A DNA stretch of 64,000 bases. Source: Pseudomonas solani (GTDB lineage Bacteria > Pseudomonadota > Gammaproteobacteria > Pseudomonadales > Pseudomonadaceae). Positions 54,198 to 62,606 of the stretch are shown in pieces; within the stretch, counting starts at the first letter, position 1; every line of letters starts with the position of its first letter. A program made the position numbers and the translations under genes. The DNA lies in contig NZ_AP023081.1 of NCBI RefSeq assembly GCF_026072635.1, positions 3,840,501 to 3,904,500 of the forward strand, in the 5' to 3' direction. A model generated the notes under the pieces. It was not told the origin of the DNA. It did not search any database and saw nothing but the letters and a program-made list of their open reading frames with translations.

Positions 54198-57046
54198 TCA
54201 ACCCGCTACCAGCACGCGGATCGCCTCCAGGCGCAGGGCGGCTTTTTCCATCAGCGCCAGGCCGTCGTCACGCTGCTTGCGCAGGGCGTCGATCTCGCTG
54301 TCGCGGACGCTGGGGTTGACGGCCTTGAGGGCGATCATGCGCGCCAGCTCCTCGTCCAGCTCGGCGGTCAGGCGTTTCACCGCATCGGCCACGCGGGCTT
54401 CGTGACGCGGGCGGATCTTCGCTTCGGCGGCGTGGATCTGGGCCGAGAGCACGTCGCGCTGGGCCTGGACGAACTTGTTGGCACTGCCGCGCGGCACGCT
54501 TTCCAACTGGTCGTTGAGGGTGTCGAAGGCCACCTTGCTGGCCAGGTCGTTGCCGTTGGCGTCGAGCAGGCAGCGCAGGGCGGCCGGCGGCAGGTAGCGG
54601 CCCAGCTGCAGGGAGCGGGGTGCCACCACTTCGCTGACGTAGAGCAGCTCCAGCAACACGGTGCCGGGTTTCAGCGCCTTGTTCTTGATCAGCGCTACCG
54701 AGGTGTTGCCCATGGAGCCGGACAGCACCAGGTCCATGCCGCCCTGCACCATGGGGTGTTCCCAGGTGAGGAACTGCATGTCCTCGCGGGACAGCGCCTG
54801 GTTGCGGTCGTAGGTGATGGTCACGCCTTCGTCGTCGCCCAGGGGGAAGCCGGCGTCGAGCATCTTCTCGCCCGGCTTGAGCACCAGGGCGTTCTCGGAG
54901 TGGTCCTCGCTGTCGATGCCGAAGGCGTCGAACAGCGCTTCCATATAGATGGGCAGGGCGAACTCGTCGTCCTGCTCGTGGATGGCTTCCACCAGGGCCT
55001 GGCCTTCGCCGGTGCCGCCGGAGTTGAGTTCCAGCAGGCGGTCGCGACCGGCGTGCAGTTCGCCTTCCAGGCGCTTGCGCTCGGCTTCGGCCTCGTCCAC
55101 CAGGGCCTGCCATTGCTCGTCGTCACCGCCGTCCAGCAGCGGCAGCAGGCGCGGGCCGAACTGGTGCTGCAGGGCGTTGCCGGTGGGGCAGGTGGCGAGG
55201 AAGGCGTTGAGGGCCTGGTTGTACCACTGGAACAGGCGCTCTTGCGGGCTGGTTTCCAGGTAGGGCACGTGCAGCTGGATGGTGTGCTTCTGGCCGATAC
55301 GGTCGAGACGGCCGATGCGCTGTTCCAGCAGGTCCGGGTGGGCCGGCAGGTCGAACAGCACCAGGTGATGGGAGAACTGGAAGTTGCGGCCTTCGCTGCC
55401 GATCTCGGAGCAGATCAGTACCTGGGCGCCGAACTCCTCGTCGGCGAAGTAGGCCGCCGCGCGGTCGCGCTCGAGAATGCTCATGCCTTCGTGGAACACG
55501 GTGGCGGGGATGCCGGAGCGCACGCGCAGGGCGTCTTCCAGGTCCAGGGCGGTTTCGGCGTGGGCGCAGATCACCAGCACCTTGAACTTCTTGAGCATCT
55601 TCAGGGTGTCGATCAGCCACTCGACGCGGGGGTCGAAGCGCCACCAGCGCTCGGCTTCATCACCGCTTTCCTGCTGCGCCTGGAAGCTGACTTCCGGGTA
55701 CAGGTCGGGGTGCTCGCCCACCGGCAGCTCCATGTATTCCACGGGGCTCGGCAGCGGGTAGGGGTGCAGGTTGCGCTCGGGGAAGCCCTGCACGGCGGCG
55801 CGGGTATTACGGAACAGCAGGCGGCCGGTGCCGTGGCGGTCCAGCAGCTCGCGCACCAGGCGCGCAGCGGCTTCGCTGTCGCCATCGGTGACGGCGGCCA
55901 GCAGGGCTTCGCCCTCGGCACCGAGGAAGCCGGAGATGGTGGCGTGGGCGCCGGGGGACAGGCGGCCCTGGTCCAGCAGCTCCTGCACCGCTTCGGCGAT
56001 CGGCTTGTAGTTGGCGCTTTCGGCGCGGAAGGCTTCCAGGTCATGGAAGCGCGCCGGGTCGAGCAGGCGCAGGCGGGCGAAGTGGCTGTCCTGGCCCAGT
56101 TGTTCGGGGGTGGCGGTGAGCAGCAGCACGCCGGGGATGACCTCGGCCAGTTGCTCCACCAGGCGGTATTCATCGCTGGCCTGTTCCGGGTGCCAGACCA
56201 GGTGGTGGGCTTCGTCCACCACCAGCAGGTCCCAGCCGGCGGCGAAGGCGGCGTCCTGGGCCTTCTCGCTGCCCTTCAGCCACTCCAGGGAGACCAGCGC
56301 CAGTTGCGCGTCCTCGAAGGGGTTGCTGGCGTCGCTCTCGAGGAAGCGCTCGGCGTCGAACAGGGCGACCTGCAGGTTGAAGCGGCGGCGCATCTCCACC
56401 AGCCACTGGTGCTGGAGGTTCTCCGGCACCAGGATCAGCACGCGGTTGGCGCGGCCCGAGAGCAGCTGGCGATGGATCACCAGGCCGGCCTCGATGGTCT
56501 TGCCCAGGCCCACTTCGTCCGCCAGCAGCACGCGCGGGCGACGCGGTCGGCCACTTCACGGGCGATGTGCAGCTGGTGGGCGATGGGTTGTGCGCGGGCG
56601 CCGCCCAGGCCCCAGAGGGAGGACTGCAGCAGGCGGCTCTGGTGTTGCAGGGTGTGGTAGCGCAGGCCGAACCAGTTCATCGGGTCGATCTGCCCGGCGA
56701 ACAGGCGGTCGCTGGCCAGGCGGAACTGGATGAAGTTGGAGAGCTGGGTTTCCGGCAGGGTGCGTTCTTCGTGCTGCGCGGTGAGGCCGTGATAGACCAG
56801 CAGGCCGTCGATGTCGTCGACTTCCTGGACGGTCAGCTTCCAGCCGTCGAAGTGGGTGATCTCGTCGCCCGGCGCGAAGCGCACGCGGGTCAGGGGCGCA
56901 TTGCGCAAGGCGTACTGGCGGGTTTCGCCCGTGGCCGGGTAGAGCACTGTAAGCAGGCGTCCATCCGATGCCAGGATGGTCCCGAGCCCCAGTTCCGCTT
57001 CGCTGTCACTGATCCAGCGTTGCCCCGGTTGGTACTGCTGCGCCAT
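54198..57046 (-). pseudogene. rapA: RNA polymerase-associated SWI/SNF helicase RapA (HepA), frameshifted as sequenced
   Basis: RapA recycles stalled RNA polymerase using ATP. The N-terminal ~173 residues, starting from ATG complement 57044-57046 (MAQQYQPGQRW; tandem Tudor-like domains; HQLHIAREVADRVA), read in one frame. The remaining 777 residues (LLADEVGLGKTIEAG = Walker A; VVDEAHHLVW; helicase C IGSEGRNFQF, LEQRIGRLDRIGQ) are one base out. Adding one C to the CCC run (complement 56536-56538) restores DRVAPRVLLADEVGLGKT and a 949-aa RapA. Probably a sequencing artefact. Syntenic with PA3308. Confidence 0.9.
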
Positions 57047-57202
57047 GCGTCTCTCCCACCATGCAAAAAAGCCGGCAAGTTTAACGGAACGCCGTGCCAA
57101 GAGCGACGGGACTTGCGCTCCATATGTCTGTTGCAGTGTAGCGAGCGGCGCTAAAGTAGTGACTCGCCCTGCCGACAGGCTGATCAGAGGAGGGCCAAAA
57201 CC

Positions 57203-57499
57203 ATGTTGCCGCCTATACCCCATAGCCTGGTGCCCGTGACCGCCCAGCAGGACGTGATCAAGCCACGCCCCGACATTCCGCCCGTCACCCCGGCTAAGGA
57301 AGGCTCCGAGGAAAGCGCCATCGGCCTGGACCGGCGCCACCCCCAGGAGGCCGAGGAACTGCTTCGCGAGGAGCAGCGCCGCCGCCAGCGCCGTGGCTAC
57401 ACCGCCGAAGAGATCGCCGAGGGCGATGTCGAGCAGGCCGACGAAGCAGTGATCGAGCAGCTCCCGCGCCAGGGGCTGTGGGTGGATGTGGAAGTCTGA
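57203..57499 (+). CDS. Small acidic/basic hypothetical protein (PA3307-like)
   Basis: 98 aa; Pro-rich N-terminus, then a highly charged helix (RHPQEAEELLREEQRRRQRRGYTAEEIAEGDVEQAD). No signal or membrane segment, likely cytoplasmic and partly coiled-coil. Divergent from rapA and followed by the AlkB-like gene. Function unknown; conserved in Pseudomonas next to rapA. Confidence 0.65.
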   Translation: MLPPIPHSLVPVTAQQDVIKPRPDIPPVTPAKEGSEESAIGLDRRHPQEAEELLREEQRRRQRRGYTAEEIAEGDVEQADEAVIEQLPRQGLWVDVEV

Positions 57500-57540
57500 G
57501 GCGCGCATGATCCCCTGCCCGCACCTGCTCGGTTGACCCC

Positions 57541-58137
57541 GTGGACCTGTTCGACGACATCCCCCTGGACCTGCCCGACGCCCACCTGCGTTACGAACCC
57601 CACTGGCTGGCCGCCGAAGAAGCCGACGAATGGCTGGCCCGGCTGCGCGAAGAAACCCCCTGGGAGCAACCCAGCGTCCACCTGCATGGCCGCGACTACC
57701 CAGTGCCCCGCCTGCTGGCCTGGTACGGCGACCCCGAGGCCGGCTACCGCTACTCCGGCCTGGTGCACCGGCCGCTGCCCTGGACGCCGCTGCTGGCGGA
57801 GATCCGCGAGCGCCTGCAGCAGACCGTCGGCCAGCCGCTCAACGGCGCGCTGCTCAACTACTACCGCGACGGCCAGGATTCCATGGGCTGGCACAGCGAC
57901 GACGAGCCCGAGCTGGGCCGCGACCCGCTTATCGCTTCGCTCAACCTCGGCGGAACTCGGCGTTTCGACCTGCGTCGTAAGGGCAGTGGGCGCATCGAGC
58001 ATTCATTGCAGCTCGGCCATGGCGCGCTGCTGGTCATGAGCGGCCCGACACAGCATCATTGGCAGCATCAGGTGGCGAAGACCCGCAGCCCTTGCGACCC
58101 TCGCCTGAATCTCACCTTCCGCTGGATCCGTTCATGA
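57541..58137 (+). CDS. AlkB-like 2-oxoglutarate/Fe(II) dioxygenase
   Basis: 198 aa, cytosolic alkylation-repair type. Iron ligands His118 and Asp120 in MGWHSDDE and His176 in HHWQHQV; 2OG/substrate arginines R188 and R194 in PRLNLTFRWI. NYYRDGQDSMGWHSDDEPELG is the AlkB2/3 (ALKBH2/3) motif; the active site is complete. Expected to demethylate 1-meA/3-meC in DNA or RNA. GTG start at 57541; no ATG alternative upstream. Stop overlaps the next gene (ATGA). Confidence 0.85.
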   Translation: MDLFDDIPLDLPDAHLRYEPHWLAAEEADEWLARLREETPWEQPSVHLHGRDYPVPRLLAWYGDPEAGYRYSGLVHRPLPWTPLLAEIRERLQQTVGQPLNGALLNYYRDGQDSMGWHSDDEPELGRDPLIASLNLGGTRRFDLRRKGSGRIEHSLQLGHGALLVMSGPTQHHWQHQVAKTRSPCDPRLNLTFRWIRS

Positions 58138-58289
58138 GCAATGACGAGAAACTGGTCGACTTCGGCGCCGAGCGTGACAAACGCATCCATGACCTGCACG
58201 AGAAACGCCTGAACGATGTGCGCAACGCCTTCGAGCAGGCCATGCCCCTGGGCAAGTCGAAAAAGCCGCGCAAGCCGAAAAAACGCTGA
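58134..58289 (+). CDS. Small basic protein coupled to the AlkB-like gene
   Basis: 51 aa: MSNDEKLVDFGAERDK followed by a helix and a Lys/Arg-rich end (KSKKPRKPKKR). ATG overlaps the dioxygenase stop. A nucleic-acid-binding tail is plausible; no family recognised. Confidence 0.6.
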   Translation: MSNDEKLVDFGAERDKRIHDLHEKRLNDVRNAFEQAMPLGKSKKPRKPKKR

Positions 58290-58317
58290 AACCCTCCGCT
58301 GTACCCCCCTTTTAAAT

Positions 58318-58331
58318 TGACCTGGATCAGT
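58318..58331 (+). promoter_or_regulatory. Degenerate ANR-like site upstream of PhrS
   Basis: TTGACCTGGATCAG differs from the TTGAT-N4-ATCAA consensus at two positions. Its centre is 49 bp upstream of the perfect site. May assist ANR or be incidental. Confidence 0.4.
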
Positions 58332-58366
58332 TCCCCAACGGCCTTGCCGGTGGGGCTCTGCGCCTA

Positions 58367-58380
58367 TTGATCCAGATCAA
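58367..58380 (+). promoter_or_regulatory. Perfect ANR (FNR-like) box of the phrS promoter
   Basis: TTGATCCAGATCAA, an exact consensus match and palindrome. A -10-like TACCTT at 58403-58408 puts the start near 58415, i.e. about -41.5 from the box centre, the classic class II FNR/ANR activating position. Predicts oxygen-limited induction. Confidence 0.9.
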
Positions 58381-58453
58381 TTTCCCCTTCCCGGTGCGGG
58401 CTTACCTTTGACCCATCGAAACACGGAACGCCACAAGAGAAGGAGGCACTCAA

Positions 58454-58573
58454 ATGTTCATCGATGTAGTGGTTCTCGCCGGTATCGGGACCGTAGGTCT
58501 GATGGTCGCCTTCCTTGGAGGGTTCGGATATTTCATCTGGAAGGACTCCCACAAGCGCAACAAGAAGGCTTGA
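58454..58573 (+). CDS. 39-aa membrane peptide encoded within PhrS
   Basis: Single hydrophobic helix (VVVLAGIGTVGLMVAFLGGFGYFIW) with a charged KDSHKRNKK tail. Perfect AAGGAGG site (58440-58446) at correct spacing before the ATG, so it is likely translated. PAO1 PhrS has a similar 37-codon ORF as I recall. Function unknown. Confidence 0.8.
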   Translation: MFIDVVVLAGIGTVGLMVAFLGGFGYFIWKDSHKRNKKA

Positions 58574-58606
58574 GTTCACCAGGTTCACAGGCACGCAAGG
58601 CACCTC

Positions 58607-58631
58607 GGGCGACTTCGGTCGCCCTTTTTTT
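58607..58631 (+). terminator. Terminator of phrS
   Basis: Stem GGGCGAC / GTCGCCC with a TTCG tetraloop (58607-58624) and seven Ts (58625-58631). Confidence 0.93.
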
Positions 58632-58669
58632 CGTCCACGATTTTTATCCCGTGATGGCCCAAACCTTCA

Positions 58670-58780
58670 CGTAGGGCGGGTGAAACCCGCGCGCGCTCTT
58701 GCTCCGCAATGTCGGGTTTCACCCGATCTACGGCTAGGTGTGAAACCGCGCGCTCCCCGTAGCCCGGGCTTCAGCCCGGG
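58670..58780. repeat. REP-like repeat cluster after phrS
   Basis: CGTAGGGCGGGTGAAACCCG (58670-58689) faces CGGGTTTCACCCGATCTACG (58713-58732) in inverse orientation, followed by CCCGGGCTTCAGCCCGGG (58763-58780), the reverse complement of the 18-mer seen twice near 9.2-9.4 kb. Fills the space before the convergent ABC permease gene. Confidence 0.75.
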
Positions 58781-58813
58781 AACCCCCACCCGCACAGGGC
58801 CCAGGCCCGCTTC

Positions 58814-59902
58814 TCAATCCAGCCGCTTGTGCACCCGTGATACGGCGACGCCGAGCATCACCGCGGTGAAGGCCACCAGCGCCGCCATCTCCATCCACAA
58901 CTCGGCCAGCGTGGCGCTGCGCAGCATGATGCCCCGCGCCAGGCGCAGGAAGTGGGTGAGCGGCAGCACCTCGGCGATCCACTGGGCGACGCGCGGCATG
59001 CCGGCGAAAGGGAACATGAAGCCCGACAGCAGGATCTGCGGCAGGAAGGTGAAGAAGGCCATCTGCATCGCCTGGAACTGGCTCTGCGCCAGGGTGGAAA
59101 TGAACACGCCCAGGGTCAGGCTGGCGAAGATGAACAGCAGCGCCGCCGCGTAGAGCGCCAGCAGCGAACCGCGCACCGGCACCTCGAACAGCAGCAGGCC
59201 GACGATAAGGATCACCGTCACCTGCACCAGGCCGATGCCGACGAAGGGCAGCACCTTGCCGATGGTCAGCTCCCAGGGCGAGACCGGCGTGGTGATCAGC
59301 ATCTCCATGTTGCCGCGTTCCCGTTCGCGCACCAGGGCGATGGCGGTGAACAGCACCATGGTCATGGTCAGGATCACCCCGATCAGCCCCGGCACCGTGT
59401 TCAGCGGTGCCAGGCGCTCCGGGTTGTAGAAGTTCACCACCGACATCGCCTGGTTGCTGCGCCAGCCCTCCAGGGGGAAGCCCGCCAGTTGCCGGGCCGA
59501 GGCCTGCACCACCTGGTCGGAGCCATCCACCACCAGTTGCAGCGGCGGGCGCTCCGGGTCCTGGCGCTGGACGCGCGCCTCGAAATCCCGGGGAATCACC
59601 AGCGCGGCGCTGATGCGCCCGGCGCGCAGCAACTGGTCGATCTCCTGGGGGCTGCCCAGGTGGTAGCGGAAGTTCACCACCTGGCTGGAGCCGATCTCCG
59701 CCACCGCCTCGCGGGAGCGGGCGGTGTTCGCCTGGTCCAGCACCGCGGCGTCGAGGCCGCGCACATCCATGTTGATGGCGTAGCCGAACAGCACCAGTTG
59801 CATGATGGGGATGCCGACGATCATGGCGAAGGTCAGGCGGTCGCGGCGCAACTGGCGCAGCTCCTTGAGCACGATGGCGCCCAGGCGGTGCAGGTTCATC
59901 AC
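58814..59902 (-). CDS. ABC-2 type exporter permease (YbhR/YhhJ-like)
   Basis: 362 aa. N-terminal TM helix, an extracytoplasmic domain (~45-165), then five TM helices; RERERGNMEMLITTPVSPWELTIGKVLPFVGIG is the ABC-2 core and FMFPFAGMPRVAQWIAEVLPLTHFLRLARGIMLR precedes the last helix. Membrane subunit of a drug/lipid-type exporter. Start overlaps the ATPase stop (ATGA). Only one permease gene is present, where enteric ybh has two. Confidence 0.85.
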   Translation of the reverse strand: MMNLHRLGAIVLKELRQLRRDRLTFAMIVGIPIMQLVLFGYAINMDVRGLDAAVLDQANTARSREAVAEIGSSQVVNFRYHLGSPQEIDQLLRAGRISAALVIPRDFEARVQRQDPERPPLQLVVDGSDQVVQASARQLAGFPLEGWRSNQAMSVVNFYNPERLAPLNTVPGLIGVILTMTMVLFTAIALVRERERGNMEMLITTPVSPWELTIGKVLPFVGIGLVQVTVILIVGLLLFEVPVRGSLLALYAAALLFIFASLTLGVFISTLAQSQFQAMQMAFFTFLPQILLSGFMFPFAGMPRVAQWIAEVLPLTHFLRLARGIMLRSATLAELWMEMAALVAFTAVMLGVAVSRVHKRLD

Positions 59903-60843
59903 TTGGCCTCCGCTTTCTGCAGCGGCTGGTGGGTGACGGTGACGAAGACGTCCTCCAGGTTCGGCTCGGTCTCCTTCACCTCGGCCTCCACACCCTGCTC
60001 GGCCAGGCGCCGGGCGATGCGTTCATGGGCATCGGCCTCGGCGCTGAGCACCCGCAGCGAGGCGCCGATCTGAGCCATGGCGATCACCTCTTCGGCGCCC
60101 TGCAGCGCCCGTTGCGCCTGGCGTGGCTGCGCGCATTCGATCAGCAGCGGGTGGCCGGGCAGGGCGCCCATCAGCTCGGCCGGGCTGCCGTCGGCCACCA
60201 GGCGCCCGGCGTCGAGGATGCCCAGGCGCGTGCAGCGCTCGGCCTCGTCCATGTAGTGGGTGGACACCAGCAGCGTGGTGCCGGCCTCGGCCAGCTCGAA
60301 CAGCGAATCCCAGAATTCCCGGCGTGATTGCGGGTCCACCGCGCTGGTGGGCTCGTCGAGCAGCAGCAGGTCGGGCTTGTGCAGCACCGCGCCGGCCAGC
60401 GCCAGGCGTTGTTTCTGGCCGCCGCTGAGGGTACCGGCGAGCTGCTTGCGGCGGTCCGCCAGCCAATAGCGCTCCAGCAGTTCATCGATGCGCTGGCGCC
60501 CTTCGCTGCGGGGCAGGCCTTGTACGGCGGCGAGGAATTCCAGGTTCTCGCCGATGGTCAGGTCTTCGTAGAGGGAGAACTTCTGCGTCATGTAGCCGAT
60601 GCGTCGCTTCAGCGCCTCGGCGTCGCGGGGGATCTGGCAGCCGAGCACCTCGATCTCGCCTTCGCTGGGCAGCAGCAGGCCGCAGAGCATACGGATGGTG
60701 GTGGACTTGCCGCAGCCGTTGGGACCGAGGAAGCCGAACACCTCGGCGCGGTTCACCTGGAGGTTGAGCCCGTCCACCGCCGCCAGCTGGCCGAAGCGCT
60801 TGGTCAGGCCGCGCGCGCGGATCACCGTCTCGCTGTCAGTCAT
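59899..60843 (-). CDS. ABC exporter ATPase (YbhF-like, single NBD)
   Basis: 314 aa. Walker A GPNGCGKST (40-48), signature LSGGQKQRLALAGAVLHKP, Walker B LLLLDEPTSAVDP, then the switch His. Drives the adjacent ABC-2 permease. E. coli YbhF has two nucleotide-binding domains; here only one, so probably a homodimer. Start overlaps the HlyD stop by 8 nt. Confidence 0.88.
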   Translation of the reverse strand: MTDSETVIRARGLTKRFGQLAAVDGLNLQVNRAEVFGFLGPNGCGKSTTIRMLCGLLLPSEGEIEVLGCQIPRDAEALKRRIGYMTQKFSLYEDLTIGENLEFLAAVQGLPRSEGRQRIDELLERYWLADRRKQLAGTLSGGQKQRLALAGAVLHKPDLLLLDEPTSAVDPQSRREFWDSLFELAEAGTTLLVSTHYMDEAERCTRLGILDAGRLVADGSPAELMGALPGHPLLIECAQPRQAQRALQGAEEVIAMAQIGASLRVLSAEADAHERIARRLAEQGVEAEVKETEPNLEDVFVTVTHQPLQKAEAK

Positions 60844-61798
60844 CGGCAGGGCGCTCCGCGTGCAGCGGCAGGCCGGCGGGCAGGCGCGCGGCCAGCTCGC
60901 CTTCCAGTACCAGCTCGGCGCGGTACACCAGGCGGCTGGCGTCGCTGCCGGTCAGGGCGTAGTAGGGGGTGAAGCTGGCCTCGCTGGCGATGCTGCGCAC
61001 CCGCCCGCTGAACAGGCCGTCGACGCCCTCGATGCCCACCTGCAGGCGGTCGCCGATGGCGATGTGCGGGCGCAGCGGCGCGGGGATGAACAGCCGCGCA
61101 TAGGGCGTCTCGCCCACCAGCAGGCTGGCCACCTCGGCATTGGCCGGTGGCTGGTCACCGGGGCGGAAGGGCAGGGCGTCGACCCGGCCGGCGCGGGGGG
61201 CGCGTATGTCCAGGTGCTCGCGGTCCACCTGCAGGCGCGCCAGCTCGGCACGGGCCGTCTGCAGCTCGGCATCGGCCTGGGCCAGTTGTTCCGGGCGGGT
61301 GCCGTTGGTGAGTTCGCGCAACTGCGCATCGGCGTTCTTCACCGCCGCATCGGCCTGGTCGCGGCTGGCGCGGGCGCGGTCACGTTCGGCGATGGCCACC
61401 TGGCCTCGCGCATAAAGGGCGGCGACCCGCTGGTAATTGCGCCCGGCTTCGGTGGCATCGGCGCGGTTGCGCACCAGGGTGGCGCGGGCGGCGTCGATGC
61501 TTTCCTGGCGTGCGCCGTTGCTCAGCTCATCCAGGCGCGCCTGGGCCTGGGCCACCTGGCCCCGTGCCTGGTCGAGGCGGGCGTCGAGGCGACGCGGGTC
61601 CAGCTCCAGCAGCAGTTGCCCGGCCTGCACCGAATCGCCTTCGGCCACCTTCCAGTCGAGGATGGTTTCCGAGGCCTCGGCGGGCACGCCGATACGGTCC
61701 CACTCCAGGGTGCCGAGCAGCGGTTCGCTGTCACCGCGGTCGCAACCGCTCAACAGGGCCAGGCAAAGCAGGCCGGGAATGAAGGTGCGGGCGGTCAT
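60836..61798 (-). CDS. HlyD family periplasmic adaptor lipoprotein (YbhG-like)
   Basis: 320 aa. Lipobox LSGC with Cys19, lipoyl-like halves (EWDRIGVPAEASETILDWKVAEGDSVQAGQLLLELDP and IRAPRAGRVDALPFRPGDQ) around a long coiled-coil hairpin (~75-195, Arg/Ala/Gln-rich). Membrane-fusion partner linking the ABC exporter to an outer-membrane channel. Its ATG overlaps the TetR stop. Confidence 0.87.
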   Translation of the reverse strand: MTARTFIPGLLCLALLSGCDRGDSEPLLGTLEWDRIGVPAEASETILDWKVAEGDSVQAGQLLLELDPRRLDARLDQARGQVAQAQARLDELSNGARQESIDAARATLVRNRADATEAGRNYQRVAALYARGQVAIAERDRARASRDQADAAVKNADAQLRELTNGTRPEQLAQADAELQTARAELARLQVDREHLDIRAPRAGRVDALPFRPGDQPPANAEVASLLVGETPYARLFIPAPLRPHIAIGDRLQVGIEGVDGLFSGRVRSIASEASFTPYYALTGSDASRLVYRAELVLEGELAARLPAGLPLHAERPADD

Positions 61799-62430
61799 GG
61801 CGATACCTCCAGGCCGCGTTCGAGCAGGGCCAGGGTGTGGTTGACCAGAGCGTCGTTGCCGATCTCCGGGTTGGCGAAGATGCCGCGCCAGAGCGGCGCT
61901 GCCGCGTGGGGCAGCATGGTCAGGCCGATCAGCGAGACCACCAGCAGGCGCGGGTCGAGGTCCTTGTTGAGGGCGCCGCGCCCTTGGGCGGCGGCGAAGC
62001 GCTGGGCCAGCAGCACCGGGATCAGCGGGGCGATGCGCTGGGGCAGCTGTTCGCGCAGCACACCGCCTTCGCAGAGGATCTCGCGCACCCACAGCGGTGG
62101 AATCCAGGGGTGCTCTTCCACCGTGGCGCTGATGCCGCGCACGAACAGGCGCACCAGTTCCAGGGGATCGTCGCCGGCCTCTTGCAGGCGCGCGGCCAGG
62201 GTGCGGATCAAGGGCAGGAAACGCTCCTCCACCACCGCATCCACCAGGCGCTGCTTGTTGCCGAAGTAGTAATTGACCATCGCCGGCGTCACCCCGGTGC
62301 TCTGGGCGATGCCGCGCAGGCTGCTGGCATTGATGCCCTGATGGGCGAAGGCGTCGCAGGCGGTGTCCAGCAGGCGTTCACGCTGCTGGGCTTCACCGCT
62401 GGGGCGTCCGGGGGCGCGGGGAGTGGTCAT
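61795..62430 (-). CDS. TetR family regulator (CecR/YbiH-like)
   Basis: 211 aa. N-terminal HTH (~15-60: RLLDTACDAFAHQGINASSLRGIAQSTGVTPAMVNYYFGNKQRLVDAV) and a DUF1956-like C-terminal ligand domain. First gene of the exporter operon, so likely autoregulator and repressor of it; E. coli CecR controls ybhGFSR in the same way. Divergent from a FUSC exporter that may be co-regulated. Confidence 0.87.
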   Translation of the reverse strand: MTTPRAPGRPSGEAQQRERLLDTACDAFAHQGINASSLRGIAQSTGVTPAMVNYYFGNKQRLVDAVVEERFLPLIRTLAARLQEAGDDPLELVRLFVRGISATVEEHPWIPPLWVREILCEGGVLREQLPQRIAPLIPVLLAQRFAAAQGRGALNKDLDPRLLVVSLIGLTMLPHAAAPLWRGIFANPEIGNDALVNHTLALLERGLEVSP

Positions 62431-62460
62431 GGGGCTGTCCTGGGAGGCGATGGAAATTAT

Positions 62461-62476
62461 TTAAATACTCATTTAA
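62461..62476. promoter_or_regulatory. AT-rich palindrome, candidate TetR operator
   Basis: TTAAAT-ACTC-ATTTAA, perfect arms, 31 bp upstream of the tetR ATG in the divergent region. The AT-rich patch (62455-62485) stands out in a GC-rich genome, consistent with promoter/operator DNA for both genes. Confidence 0.55.
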
Positions 62477-62606
62477 TTAATTTTCAATGGGCAGTTTCAC
62501 GATCTGCTGGACGGCAATTAGATAGCTTGCTAATAATTGTCGCTGTTGAACTCATCACCGGCCGAAGCGGCCTATCCTTCTGGCAATTTCCTTCAAGGTC
62601 CTGCGC

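Larger units (their letters stand above)
58415..58631 (+). ncRNA. phrS: PhrS regulatory small RNA (ANR-dependent)
   Basis: Predicted ~217-nt transcript from the ANR promoter to a Rho-independent terminator; P. aeruginosa PhrS is 212 nt, lies next to the PA3306 AlkB-like gene and also carries a small ORF. In that species it activates pqsR translation by base-pairing with its leader. Location, ANR box, length and the internal peptide all agree; the 5' end is inferred from promoter spacing. Whether pqsR exists here is unknown. Confidence 0.88.

Noticed and set aside
54078..56660. Long plus-strand ORF (860 codons) antisense to rapA
   Set aside because: GC-rich third-position shadow of rapA; the coding evidence is all on the minus strand.
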